NCBI RefSeq assembly: GCF_020091405.1
Contig: NZ_CP081903.1
Span: forward strand, 1,922,001-1,986,000
DNA length: 64,000 nt
Reading direction: 5' to 3'
DNA from: Bacteroides cellulosilyticus
Lineage (GTDB): Bacteria > Bacteroidota > Bacteroidia > Bacteroidales > Bacteroidaceae
Position 1 is the first letter of the stretch. Each line of letters begins with the position of its first letter. Below the pieces are notes generated by a model. The model had not been told where the DNA came from. It did not search any database and worked only from the letters and a program-made list of their open reading frames with translations. The position numbers and the translations under genes were made by a program. This document shows positions 34,790 to 43,870 of the stretch, piece by piece.

Positions 34790-36826
34790 ATGAAGACAAA
34801 ATTTCTATTGGTTTCTATTAGTTTCTTTTTCTTTTTGATTTCATGCCGTCCTTATCCTGATAAAGTAGAGCAAGCGTTAATACTTTCGGGTAATCATAAA
34901 GAAGAACTGATTAAAGTTTTAGAATATTATAGGGATAAAGACGACTTAAAGTTTGATGCAGCTTGTTTTCTGATTGGCAATATGCCCTATCACAAAAGTA
35001 AAATTCAGCAGGAACTTCCTGCTGCCTACTACTGCTATTTTAGAAAGATAGACTCCATCTGTCGTACAGATTCGGATGCTGTTAAAGACGAATCTTTGAA
35101 ACGTTGTTTAGGGAAAATTTTTGATTCTATTCCTATTCCGCTTGAAACTCAAAGTAAACCGGATATTCAATTCCTTTCGGCAGACTATCTGATAGATAAT
35201 ATTGAACTTGCTTTTGATGAATGGCAGAGTTCTGCTTTGTTAAGACAACTTTCTTTTGATGATTTTAAAGAGTGGATACTTCCTTATCGGACTGTAGATG
35301 AATCGCTGGTGGATGATAAACGAACTTTGAGGTCTATCATTTTTGAGAGGCTGACAGAAGAGGGTATGACTGATATACGTAAGCCTATTGATTGCTATCG
35401 GAAATATGTAAGGTTGCAAAAAGAAATGAATGATTATATAACCTCTTCGCATCATGTTGGCCCATTTGATCCATTTATTCCTGCTTTTAAAATGGATTGT
35501 CATAATTTAGCGGCGAGGACATGCAACTATTTTCGTGCATGTGGCATTCCCGTAGTATATGAGTTTACCCCTCAATGGCCGGATAAAGATAGTAAGCACT
35601 ATTGGTGTGCTTCGCCTGATTCTAATCATGTATTGCAACCTTATACTCCACCTTATAATAACTTAAGGGAAGATTGGGATTCTAATCTGAAATATGTGGG
35701 AAAGGTATTTCAAAGAACATTTGGTGCTATTGAAAATTCCCCCTATTTCCTTAAAAATAAAGGTGAGATTGTTCCATCTTATTTTGATGTTGCTACTATA
35801 AAGGATGTCACTGAGCGATATCATTTGTGCAAAGCCCTGACTATTCCTATAAAATGTAATTCGCCCAATAATCTGGCATATTTATCTTTTTTCAATACAA
35901 AGGAAAACCTAATGCCTGTGGCATGGGGCGAAGTAAATAAGTGCAAACGTTCGGTGACATTTCTTCAGGTACCTGTCAATATGCTTTTCTTTCCCACTTA
36001 TATGTCGGAAGATGGAGGGCTCTCCTGTTTCGGCAACCCTTTTATTTTTAGATATGATAGCGTTACGAAACAAGTTGTCTGTAAAGAGGCGGGGAAGGAG
36101 ACCGGAGTAAAGATTCCGATGCACTTGTTGCGTAAATATCCCTCCAAGAAACATTTGGATGAATCCAGAAAAACTTTGCAGGGGGCACACTTACTGGGTG
36201 CTGATGATTGGGATGGACCTTATGACACTCTTTTTGTTATTAAAAATGTCCCGGGACCCTATTGGCAAGAGTATTGCTTTAGTAATCTGCATAAATACCG
36301 TTATTATCGCTTTGCTCCTAAAGATGGATTACCCATGGACATTGCCGAGTTTGAATTTCTTGGCAAGAAAGATACTAAACACTCATATAGTATTCCGACT
36401 AAACTTCCTGTTTTCTCAAAGGCGATGGAGAATGTCGAATCAGATGAATATATGAAGGTAGAGGGTACTCCTATGAAAACCGGCCCGCTTTATTCTAATT
36501 TCTTTGATGGGGATCCGGAGACTTACACTCGGTGGGGGTATCTTGGAATGGACTTTAAATCGCCTGTTTGTGTTTCTCGAATAAGGTTACTTCCACGAAC
36601 GGCACTGAATATGATTGAACCTAGTCAACGTTATCAATTATTGTATTTTAAAGATGGGAGCTGGATCGAACATGCAATACTCGTTTCCAGATATAATTAT
36701 CTGGATATTGATTCAGTTCCTGCCGGAACAGTGTATTGGTTGCGGAATCTTGATAAAGGAAACGAGGAATTGCCTTTCTTTTATGAAAATGGGAAGCAAA
36801 TATTTATAAACCGATATACGCAATAA
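34790..36826 (+). CDS. Transglutaminase-like lipoprotein with C-terminal discoidin (F5/8 type C-like) domain
   Basis: 678 residues, lipobox LISC (MKTKFLLVSISFFFFLISCRPY). Residues ~20-220 are helical and unassigned. About 225-290 reads FKMDCHNLAARTCNYFRACGIPVVYEFTPQWPDKDSKHYWCASPD: C237, H270 and D277 fit a transglutaminase-like Cys-His-Asp centre. A beta-rich middle follows, then about 500-670 a discoidin-like domain (GPLYSNFFDGDPETYTRWGYLGMDFKSPVCVSRIRLLPR). The residues after the lipidated Cys are not acidic, so it may face the periplasm. First gene of the three-gene unit, visibly more A/T-rich than the PUL genes. Protease, peptide ligase or non-enzymatic roles are all possible; function unknown. 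Confidence 0.75.
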   Translation: MKTKFLLVSISFFFFLISCRPYPDKVEQALILSGNHKEELIKVLEYYRDKDDLKFDAACFLIGNMPYHKSKIQQELPAAYYCYFRKIDSICRTDSDAVKDESLKRCLGKIFDSIPIPLETQSKPDIQFLSADYLIDNIELAFDEWQSSALLRQLSFDDFKEWILPYRTVDESLVDDKRTLRSIIFERLTEEGMTDIRKPIDCYRKYVRLQKEMNDYITSSHHVGPFDPFIPAFKMDCHNLAARTCNYFRACGIPVVYEFTPQWPDKDSKHYWCASPDSNHVLQPYTPPYNNLREDWDSNLKYVGKVFQRTFGAIENSPYFLKNKGEIVPSYFDVATIKDVTERYHLCKALTIPIKCNSPNNLAYLSFFNTKENLMPVAWGEVNKCKRSVTFLQVPVNMLFFPTYMSEDGGLSCFGNPFIFRYDSVTKQVVCKEAGKETGVKIPMHLLRKYPSKKHLDESRKTLQGAHLLGADDWDGPYDTLFVIKNVPGPYWQEYCFSNLHKYRYYRFAPKDGLPMDIAEFEFLGKKDTKHSYSIPTKLPVFSKAMENVESDEYMKVEGTPMKTGPLYSNFFDGDPETYTRWGYLGMDFKSPVCVSRIRLLPRTALNMIEPSQRYQLLYFKDGSWIEHAILVSRYNYLDIDSVPAGTVYWLRNLDKGNEELPFFYENGKQIFINRYTQ

Positions 36827-36835
36827 GAAAGTCTG

Positions 36836-38554
36836 ATGGGTATGTTGCTACTAAATGAAAATATGATAACCTTTCTGAGTGAAGCATTCCGTTCTTCGAT
36901 ATTTGTAGTTACTTTGCTAGGAATTGGAGCGGGACTATACGTCTTTTTGAGCAAGATAAAATCACTTGTTTTCTTCAATTGGGTAGATGTGTTTGTTTCA
37001 GTTGTGGCGTTGGGCTATTATTTCTTCCACTTTTCTGTTTCCAATTTGTGGACGATGGGCACTTTCTCCCTCCTCCTTATTTATTGGGCGATCCGGCTTA
37101 TTCCCCGGTTGCCTTATGGCTTTTTGTATTTCGGGCTACTGGCGAGTACTTTTATATTGGCACTTACCGGCTATTTGCAATATGCCGGAATTGTTTCGGC
37201 GAATCATCCTTATTTTGCGGTAACCGGTCCTTATGACAGTCCGGCTATCTATGGAGGCGTGATGTGTTTGTTGTTAAGTATCCTTTTTACTTGGTGTCTG
37301 CATACAGGCTATCGGAAGCACTACAAGTTTCTTTATATAATCACGGTTTTAATGGGAATTATTTGTTTGCCGGTATTTATCATTATCGGTTGCCGGGCGG
37401 CATGGGTCGCTCTTTTGATGGTTGTTGCCCGTTCTGTATACCTGTCTCGTTTTCGTTGTGGCAATGATTTTTTTGCCTGGTTTCGTTCTCATGCCGTTTT
37501 TCGGGTTTTGATACCTCTTCTCATTATCCTTTCCGTTTATGGACTTTACCGGTTTAAACCGGATTCTGCTGACGGAAGAATACTGATATGGAAAGTTACG
37601 CTAGGTATGGTAAAAGAGAAACCGTTAACCGGATTCGGCCCGGGAGGATTCACTGCCCATTATATGCATTACCAAGCCTCTTATTTGGAGGAAGGGGGGA
37701 CGCCTCGCGAAAGATTTCTGGCTGATAGTAACCATTTGGTATATAATGAGCCTTTACGTTTGATGGTAGACTACGGGGTGGCAGGTTTCTTATTATACGC
37801 CTGTTTCTTATACATTGCGCTAATCATTCCCCGCAAAAAAGATGTGGTAACTTTATCAGCCCAATCGCTTTTAACGGGCTATTTAATTTGGGGTTTATTT
37901 GCTTATCCCGATCAGACGTTCCCTATGCAGGTAATTGCTCTGATAGCCTTGGCATGTTTATCTCATCGTTGCAGGAAGCCTCTTTGGGTTTTCCGGTTAG
38001 CTGCTCGCACCTGTAAAGTTTTGCAGATGGTTCTGCTGATAGCTGCAATAGGACTTGCCTTTACATTTACGGAGAAATATAGGTGTCATCGGAAATTCTA
38101 TCAGATCATGAACGCTTACTCTTCAAACCGATTGGATGAGTCCGTTAAGGAATTAGCAACGATGGAGAGTATAATGCAGGATGAATCGGCTTATTGGATA
38201 TATTATTGTATGCTTCTGAATAAGATAAAGTCCGATTCGGTCCTATTGGATAAGATAGTCAGATGGGAAGAATTATATCCTACTCCCGACACTTATATTA
38301 TGAAGGGGGACCTTTGGCAGCGCATGGGGCAGTATGACAAGGCAGAAACCGCATACTTGCTTGCCAATTGGATGGTACCCTCGCGACAGCGTGCCCGTAG
38401 TAGGTTAGCGTTACTTTATCGGAGATTAGGACGGAATGAAGAAGCGATGTGCATAGCTCATGAAATTCTGACTGAAAAGGTCAAAGTCTACGGATTTCAG
38501 ACTCATAAGATACATGAGGAATTAAAACGGATTTTCGAAAATCAAATTAAATAA
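36836..38554 (+). CDS. O-antigen ligase/polymerase-like (Wzy_C superfamily) membrane protein with TPR tail
   Basis: 572 residues. About 10-11 membrane helices fill the first ~415 residues. The large periplasmic loop holds LTGFGPGGFTAHYMHYQASYL and ADSNHLVYNEPLRLMVDYGVAGFLL, the pattern of the O-antigen ligase/Wzy/PglL superfamily, which transfers lipid-linked glycans to lipid A, to growing polymer or, in PglL-type enzymes, to protein. The C-terminal ~130 residues are soluble and TPR-like (YIMKGDLWQRMGQYDKAETAYLLANWMV, SRLALLYRRLGRNEEAMCIAHEIL). It starts 9 bp after the transglutaminase-like gene. There are no glycosyltransferases next to it, so it is not part of an ordinary surface-polysaccharide locus. 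A protein-glycosylating role toward its neighbours is a hypothesis. Confidence 0.8.
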   Translation: MGMLLLNENMITFLSEAFRSSIFVVTLLGIGAGLYVFLSKIKSLVFFNWVDVFVSVVALGYYFFHFSVSNLWTMGTFSLLLIYWAIRLIPRLPYGFLYFGLLASTFILALTGYLQYAGIVSANHPYFAVTGPYDSPAIYGGVMCLLLSILFTWCLHTGYRKHYKFLYIITVLMGIICLPVFIIIGCRAAWVALLMVVARSVYLSRFRCGNDFFAWFRSHAVFRVLIPLLIILSVYGLYRFKPDSADGRILIWKVTLGMVKEKPLTGFGPGGFTAHYMHYQASYLEEGGTPRERFLADSNHLVYNEPLRLMVDYGVAGFLLYACFLYIALIIPRKKDVVTLSAQSLLTGYLIWGLFAYPDQTFPMQVIALIALACLSHRCRKPLWVFRLAARTCKVLQMVLLIAAIGLAFTFTEKYRCHRKFYQIMNAYSSNRLDESVKELATMESIMQDESAYWIYYCMLLNKIKSDSVLLDKIVRWEELYPTPDTYIMKGDLWQRMGQYDKAETAYLLANWMVPSRQRARSRLALLYRRLGRNEEAMCIAHEILTEKVKVYGFQTHKIHEELKRIFENQIK

Positions 38555-38580
38555 ATTATTAACTTAAAAAACAAAGACTT

Positions 38581-40125
38581 ATGAAAAACAAGAAACTGCA
38601 AAGAAGATTGTATTTTCTGGGAGGATTATTCCTCTTGAGCTTTTTGATTTATTCGTGTCTATCGGATGAAACATTCTCCGGTAGCGATGATAAATCGGAA
38701 GATGAATCCGTATTAGGAGAAAATACGGAACTAACTGTTTCAAAGGCGGAACTGTGGTATAATGCCAATAATCCGCAAGTTACGAAACTTCGTTTCTCTA
38801 ATTTTCAAGAAGAAATTCTAATCAGACCTCAATGGTCGAAAGCAAAGGAGCGCCGAAAGGGTGATTGTGAAATAGTGGAAACGCCTTTATTGGTGGATGG
38901 AAGTGCTATTTTTATGGATTCGGAAACCTTAAAAAATGATTTAAAAATCAGTCAGAAGAAAATCCGGAACATTGTGCGGTTAATAGTCAGAAAGGATTTG
39001 AAGACCGGGCAGACACGCGACTTCATTATGATAATAAGAGGATCGTATGATTATTTGGCGAAAACGAATCGTTTAGGATATAATAATTATTTCCATCGTG
39101 AACCGGATTTTGATGGAGATATTTATTTCTATGAGGTAGGGCAAGGTCTGAGGAATGGATTTGAATTTCAATCTGGGAAATTGGTAGCGACCATTGCGCT
39201 TGGAATGGAAGAAAATTGTAATACTCGGACTAATGTACATTATTTAGAGGATTGTTACTTAAGGTATATAGACGTTGTAACAGGAGAATATTGTGACGAT
39301 AATGTTAGTGGAGATGCTGAATTTGGAGGTTCTTTTTCTGTATGTGAAACTAATTATCGTACAGAGATTGTGCAGATTTGCCCTGGTGACCCTGTGCCGA
39401 TAGAACCTTGGGAACCTGGACCTTGGGGGCCACATGATGATTCAGACTCTCACCCGCCAGTGTCTCCTGCTTGCGCTAAATCGGATGAGATGACTGATGA
39501 TAATGTGTTCTTGGTTAAGATGTTTAATATATTTTCTGCTCCTTTAAATTGGAAAGATGAAGCACAGTTAAAGAATATCTTGAGTAGCGGTAGTGGAGAC
39601 TATACGGAATGGATGGGGATAACAGATAATTATCATCATGAGATTCGTCCGAGTGTATATAAAGGTGGAGTAAGACTCTTATTCAAGGAAGAACAACTAG
39701 AAGGTAAGGTTTTTGATGAATGGTACCATATTCAAGCTCTTCCGGGGATAGGTATCCCTTTACTATATGACTTGAAAGAATTAGGAGTACAATTCCAAAA
39801 AGGTAGAATAAAAACAGACAACTTTGTTTATGGAATAATATCCCAATATGGATGTCTATGTATGATGATTACTAGTGCTGGTGAATTTGATAGGTTTACA
39901 TATGCATTGAAAAGGGGAGAATTAGATGCGGAATATAATAAATGTATTCAGGAAGGGAATGGTAAGCCCGAGAAACAGAGAATAGGGTTGTTTATAAAAT
40001 TCCTTGAAGATAACTATGCTGGTCTAACCTTTATATATGGTTATCCTGATCCTAATAATTTTAAAGGATTCTATGCGCAGACTATTGATTCTGATAATAT
40101 TATGATAAATGATTCCTGTGAATAG
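38581..40125 (+). CDS. Modular surface-type lipoprotein of unknown function with Pro-rich hinge
   Basis: 514 residues, lipobox IYSC (Cys26). The tail after the anchor is strongly acidic (LSDETFSGSDDKSEDES), like the export signal of surface lipoproteins in Bacteroides. The N-terminal module (~45-255) reads TVSKAELWYNANNP, RPQWSKAKERRKGDCEIVETPLL, NIVRLIVRKDLKTGQTRDFIMII. Then comes a Cys/Pro-rich hinge at ~266-298 (CPGDPVPIEPWEPGPWGPH) and a C-terminal module (~300-514) with no family I recognise, including ISQYGCLCMMITSAGEFDRF. The leader-module-hinge-variable tail plan resembles Bacteroidota secreted proteins whose C-terminal domains vary, possibly toxins or enzymes, but nothing here proves this. 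Last gene of the unit, A/T-rich. Confidence 0.7.
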   Translation: MKNKKLQRRLYFLGGLFLLSFLIYSCLSDETFSGSDDKSEDESVLGENTELTVSKAELWYNANNPQVTKLRFSNFQEEILIRPQWSKAKERRKGDCEIVETPLLVDGSAIFMDSETLKNDLKISQKKIRNIVRLIVRKDLKTGQTRDFIMIIRGSYDYLAKTNRLGYNNYFHREPDFDGDIYFYEVGQGLRNGFEFQSGKLVATIALGMEENCNTRTNVHYLEDCYLRYIDVVTGEYCDDNVSGDAEFGGSFSVCETNYRTEIVQICPGDPVPIEPWEPGPWGPHDDSDSHPPVSPACAKSDEMTDDNVFLVKMFNIFSAPLNWKDEAQLKNILSSGSGDYTEWMGITDNYHHEIRPSVYKGGVRLLFKEEQLEGKVFDEWYHIQALPGIGIPLLYDLKELGVQFQKGRIKTDNFVYGIISQYGCLCMMITSAGEFDRFTYALKRGELDAEYNKCIQEGNGKPEKQRIGLFIKFLEDNYAGLTFIYGYPDPNNFKGFYAQTIDSDNIMINDSCE

Positions 40126-40329
40126 CAATATTGGAGTTACTACGTATTAGTCAGTGGAAAAGGATGCGGAGAAAATACATATAATATGTTGTGTTTTCTC
40201 CGCTCTTATTATTAAATGGAAAATAGAATTTGGATAGAATTAAGTATTTTTATTCTATTTGCTTTTTTGGTTACTTGTTTCGAAATCTTCAATTTTGATT
40301 GTTCTCTCTGCGAATATCGTCACTTTTTC
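40126..40329. other. Intergenic region after the three-gene unit
   Basis: Contains the terminator at 40166-40210 and then about 120 bp of A/T-rich sequence with no gene before the second conserved element. Confidence 0.6.
40166..40210 (+). terminator. Terminator of the three-gene unit
   Basis: GCGGAGAAAATAC (40166-40178) pairs with GTGTTTTCTCCGC (40191-40203), one G-T pair, 12-nt loop, followed by T-rich sequence. It isolates the unit from the PUL at 40531, so both need their own promoters. Confidence 0.85.
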
Positions 40330-40413
40330 GATGAAACGGGCGCTTCTGGTGATTTTTGAATATTAATCGGTGATTTTTGAATGCCCTTCTCGTTATTCCT
40401 GCTTTACATTTGC
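40330..40413 (+). promoter_or_regulatory. Conserved upstream element 2: perfect 14-bp direct repeats + -7 box
   Basis: GGTGATTTTTGAAT occurs at 40348-40361 and again at 40369-40382, identical copies 21 bp apart (two helical turns, same face). TACATTTGC (40405-40413) follows after 22 bp. The block starts with GATGAAACGG, as in the element at 34681. This is the promoter region of the SusC/SusD/GH16 operon and looks like an AraC-type (HTCS) activator site. Confidence 0.8.
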
Positions 40414-40530
40414 ACATAAATTTTCGTTTATGAGTTTGTCAGGCATCGCCCTTCAATTCTCAGCATACTCAAGGATTTATTTTGTTAGCTAATATAATAG
40501 AATCTTTTATTGTTAATTAAATTTAGTATT

Positions 40531-43500
40531 ATGAAAAGAAAGAAGCTTATGAAAAAACAAAGCTGCTTTGTTGTTCTTCTGATGCTCCTCCTGTTATTAT
40601 CTCCGAGAGCGTTCGCACAGCAACAAATGATTAAAGGACAAGTGCTGGACAACACTGGTGAAACCGTTATCGGCGCTACAGTCATGGTAAAAGGGACGGA
40701 GAATGGTACGCTGACCGACATTGACGGTAACTTCTCCATTCAAGGTAAGGTCGGCAGCACGCTGGTCATCTCTTTTATCGGTTATACCCCTCTTGAAGTC
40801 AAGGTGACGAAACTTGACGGTAATCGCTTCACATTGAAAGAAGATGTGCATCTGCTGGATGAAGTTGTTGTGGTAGGTATGGGGCAACAAAAACGTAGCA
40901 CCATTACGGCTGCTGTGTCTACGGTAAGTTCCGATGCTATTGTCAACCGTCCGATAACTGACCTTACCAGTGCCCTTCAAGGTAACGTGGCTGGTTTGAA
41001 CTTTGCCACGGATGCCGTTTCCGATGGTGTGGGTGGTGAAACAGGTGCCGAAATCAAATTCAATATCCGTGGTATAGGTTCCATCAATGGAGGCGAACCT
41101 TACGTACTGGTAGATGGAATTGAACAAAGCATGCAGAATGTAAATCCTAATGATATTGAAAGTATCAGTGTGTTGAAGGATGCTTCGGCTGCTGCCGTCT
41201 ACGGAGCTCGTGCCGCCTATGGTGTGGTATTGGTCACCACCAAGAGTGGGCGGAAGGAGAAAATGCAGGTCTCTTATCGTGGAACATTCGGCTTCAGTGC
41301 GCCTATCAATATGCCGAATATGATGAACTCAGTTGAATTTGCTAATTATGTGAACGAACGTTGCGACAATATGGGCGTGAAACATAAAATCTCTGACGCG
41401 CTTATTGAAAAGATGGAAGGATTTATGAAGAGTCCTTATTCTGCTGAGTTCCCGGGGATCGACCCCAATCAAAATAAAACGGACTGGGCTTCTTCAATGG
41501 ATGCGGTATATGCCAATACAGACTGGTTTGATCATTATTTTAAAAGCACCACTATGCGTCATTCACATAACCTGAGTGTGATGGGAGGTTCGGATAAAAT
41601 CAATTACTATGTGGGGCTGGGATATATTTATCAGGAAGGTCTGTTAGACAAAGTGGATGATAACCTCAGTAAATATAATGTGAATACGAAATTTGAAATT
41701 AAGGCTAAAGAATGGTTAAAGTTCAACTTCAATAATAACATCACATTGAATATTTTGAAACGCCCGATGCCTAATCAAACTATTTTCTATGCTACTCTTG
41801 GGAAAAGTCTTCCGAATGCCCCTACTCACTATCCGGTGGCCTCGCAGTATAACGATGCCTCAGAATTTAGGTATATGAAAGAATCACGCTACGTGCAGAA
41901 CCGTATATCTGATGCAATGTCTTTCTCCGCTACTGTTACCCCATTGCTGGGTTGGGATATTATGGGGGAAATGAAAGTTCGTTTCGATGTGGAAGATAAC
42001 AGCTTTAAGCGTGGATACCCTGCTTATGAGAAGCCTGATGGAGAATTGCAAGTGTATAAAGATACTCAACAAGGATATACCTATCCGGGGATGAATTGGC
42101 GAAGTTCTAAATGGGGTTCTTATACTCATGGCAATGCATTCAATTATTATCTGTCTCCGAATGTAATGTCCTCTTATGCCCATAGCTGGGGTGAACATTC
42201 TTTCAAGGCGATGGCAGGTTTCCAGATGGAGATGCAGGAAAACTCTAATGGATACTATTATGTAGATGGGCTTTTGTCCAGTGATATATTTTCAATTGCC
42301 AATGGCAATGGTAGCACTGCTATAGGAGAAGATCGTACCCACTGGGCTACGATGGGTATGTATGCCCGAATGAACTGGAACTATCAGGATACGTATTTTT
42401 TGGAATTCAGTGGACGTTATGACGGTTCTTCCCGTTTTGCTCCGGGGCACCGTTGGGGATTCTTTCCTTCTTTCTCTGCTGGTTATGATATTGCCCGTAC
42501 AAATTATTTCAAGGAGTTGGATCTTCCGTTTTCTCAATTAAAGGTACGTGTTTCTTACGGACGTTTAGGTAATCAGAATGGTGCCGGACTTTATGATTAT
42601 CTTGGAATCATGGATTTAGTTCCCGGTTCAAGCGATGCATGGATATTACCAGGGCTAAATCCTGTTCCTGCTCAAGGGGTACTTGCTAAAACGCCTAAGA
42701 TGATCAGTCCTTATATCACATGGGAAAAGGTAGATAATGCTAATTTAGGTATCGACCTGATGCTTCTGGATAGTCGGCTTTCTGTTACTGCCGATTTCTA
42801 TCAGCGTACGACGCGTGATATGATTGGCCCGGCTGAAGCAACTCCGGCCATTGGAGGTATTAGTAAGGATAATCGTGCCAAAGTGAATAATGCAACGTTG
42901 CGTAACCGTGGTTGGGAGTTATCCGTTAATTGGAATGATGAGCTGAAGTGTGGCTTTAGCTATGGTGTCGGATTCAATGTGTCCAATTATAAAGCTGTGA
43001 TTACGAAGTACAATAATCCGGATGGAGTGCTTTATAATAATCATACAGGTCTGGCACGTAACAGAGGATATTATGAAGGAATGGATATAGGCGAAATCTG
43101 GGGATACGAGGCCGACGATCTTTTTATGACCAACCGTGAAGTGGATGAATACCTCAAAACGGTAGATCTCAGTTTCTTTAAAGCCGATAACCTATGGCAA
43201 CGTGGTGACTTGAAGTATATTGATTCCAATGGCGATGGAAAGGTAGACCCGGGTAAAGGTACTCTGTCCGACCATGGAGATCTGAAGGTTATCGGTAATG
43301 CGACTCCTAAATACTCTTTCGGTATCAATCTGAATGCAGGATATAAAGGATTTGAAGTATCTGCCCTCTTCCAGGGAGTTGCCAAAAGACAGTTCCCGAT
43401 GGCAGGTGGTAATTATTTATATGGTGGCGACTGCTACTTCAAAGAACATCTTGACCATTTCAGTGCTCAACAGCCTGACGCATACTTACCGCGCTTGGTT

Positions 43501-43854
43501 GACACGAATACCCAGGACTTTGAAGCGAATACTGGTTATAACACAACCCGCTATTTGCTGAATGCAGCCTATATACGTTTGAAGAATTTGATGGTATCTT
43601 ATACTTTTAAACCTCAAATGCTGAAAAGTATCGGACTGAGTAATTTGAAAGTATATCTCACTTGCGATAATCTGTTCACAATTTCTAAATTACCGCAACA
43701 GTTTGACCCGGAAACTATTAATCAGGTGAATAGTTGGGTCGGAGGTAGTAATGATGCCGCCCCTGCATTGACCTCACCTTTGAAAGCTAATGGTAACGGC
43801 AGGGTTTATCCAATGAACAGGAACTTCGTATTTGGAATTGATGTCACATTTTAA
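40531..43854 (+). CDS. SusC-like TonB-dependent transporter
   Basis: 1107 residues from ATG at 40531; a TTG at 40510 extends the frame but there is no reason to use it. Signal peptide ends SPRAFAQQ. Carboxypeptidase-regulatory-like domain at ~32-105 (IKGQVLDNTGETVIGATVMVKG), LLDEVVVVGMGQQKRSTITAAVSTV, plug with FNIRGIGSINGGEPYVLVDGIEQ and SISVLKDASAAAVYGARAAYGVVLVTT, barrel ending FGIDVTF. No STN domain. The long leader from the predicted start near 40420 to 40531 contains no obvious structure. First gene of the GH16/GH20 PUL; pairs with the SusD 16 bp downstream. Confidence 0.97.
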   Translation: MKRKKLMKKQSCFVVLLMLLLLLSPRAFAQQQMIKGQVLDNTGETVIGATVMVKGTENGTLTDIDGNFSIQGKVGSTLVISFIGYTPLEVKVTKLDGNRFTLKEDVHLLDEVVVVGMGQQKRSTITAAVSTVSSDAIVNRPITDLTSALQGNVAGLNFATDAVSDGVGGETGAEIKFNIRGIGSINGGEPYVLVDGIEQSMQNVNPNDIESISVLKDASAAAVYGARAAYGVVLVTTKSGRKEKMQVSYRGTFGFSAPINMPNMMNSVEFANYVNERCDNMGVKHKISDALIEKMEGFMKSPYSAEFPGIDPNQNKTDWASSMDAVYANTDWFDHYFKSTTMRHSHNLSVMGGSDKINYYVGLGYIYQEGLLDKVDDNLSKYNVNTKFEIKAKEWLKFNFNNNITLNILKRPMPNQTIFYATLGKSLPNAPTHYPVASQYNDASEFRYMKESRYVQNRISDAMSFSATVTPLLGWDIMGEMKVRFDVEDNSFKRGYPAYEKPDGELQVYKDTQQGYTYPGMNWRSSKWGSYTHGNAFNYYLSPNVMSSYAHSWGEHSFKAMAGFQMEMQENSNGYYYVDGLLSSDIFSIANGNGSTAIGEDRTHWATMGMYARMNWNYQDTYFLEFSGRYDGSSRFAPGHRWGFFPSFSAGYDIARTNYFKELDLPFSQLKVRVSYGRLGNQNGAGLYDYLGIMDLVPGSSDAWILPGLNPVPAQGVLAKTPKMISPYITWEKVDNANLGIDLMLLDSRLSVTADFYQRTTRDMIGPAEATPAIGGISKDNRAKVNNATLRNRGWELSVNWNDELKCGFSYGVGFNVSNYKAVITKYNNPDGVLYNNHTGLARNRGYYEGMDIGEIWGYEADDLFMTNREVDEYLKTVDLSFFKADNLWQRGDLKYIDSNGDGKVDPGKGTLSDHGDLKVIGNATPKYSFGINLNAGYKGFEVSALFQGVAKRQFPMAGGNYLYGGDCYFKEHLDHFSAQQPDAYLPRLVDTNTQDFEANTGYNTTRYLLNAAYIRLKNLMVSYTFKPQMLKSIGLSNLKVYLTCDNLFTISKLPQQFDPETINQVNSWVGGSNDAAPALTSPLKANGNGRVYPMNRNFVFGIDVTF

Positions 43855-43870
43855 TTAGAGAGGAAATATC

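Noticed and set aside
38581..40125. Confident call as a toxin with immunity gene
   Set aside because: No immunity-like gene follows before the terminator and the C-terminal domain matches nothing I can name, so it is kept as unknown.
40510..40530. TTG start of the SusC at 40531
   Set aside because: The added residues are not signal-like and ATG at 40531 gives a normal signal peptide.
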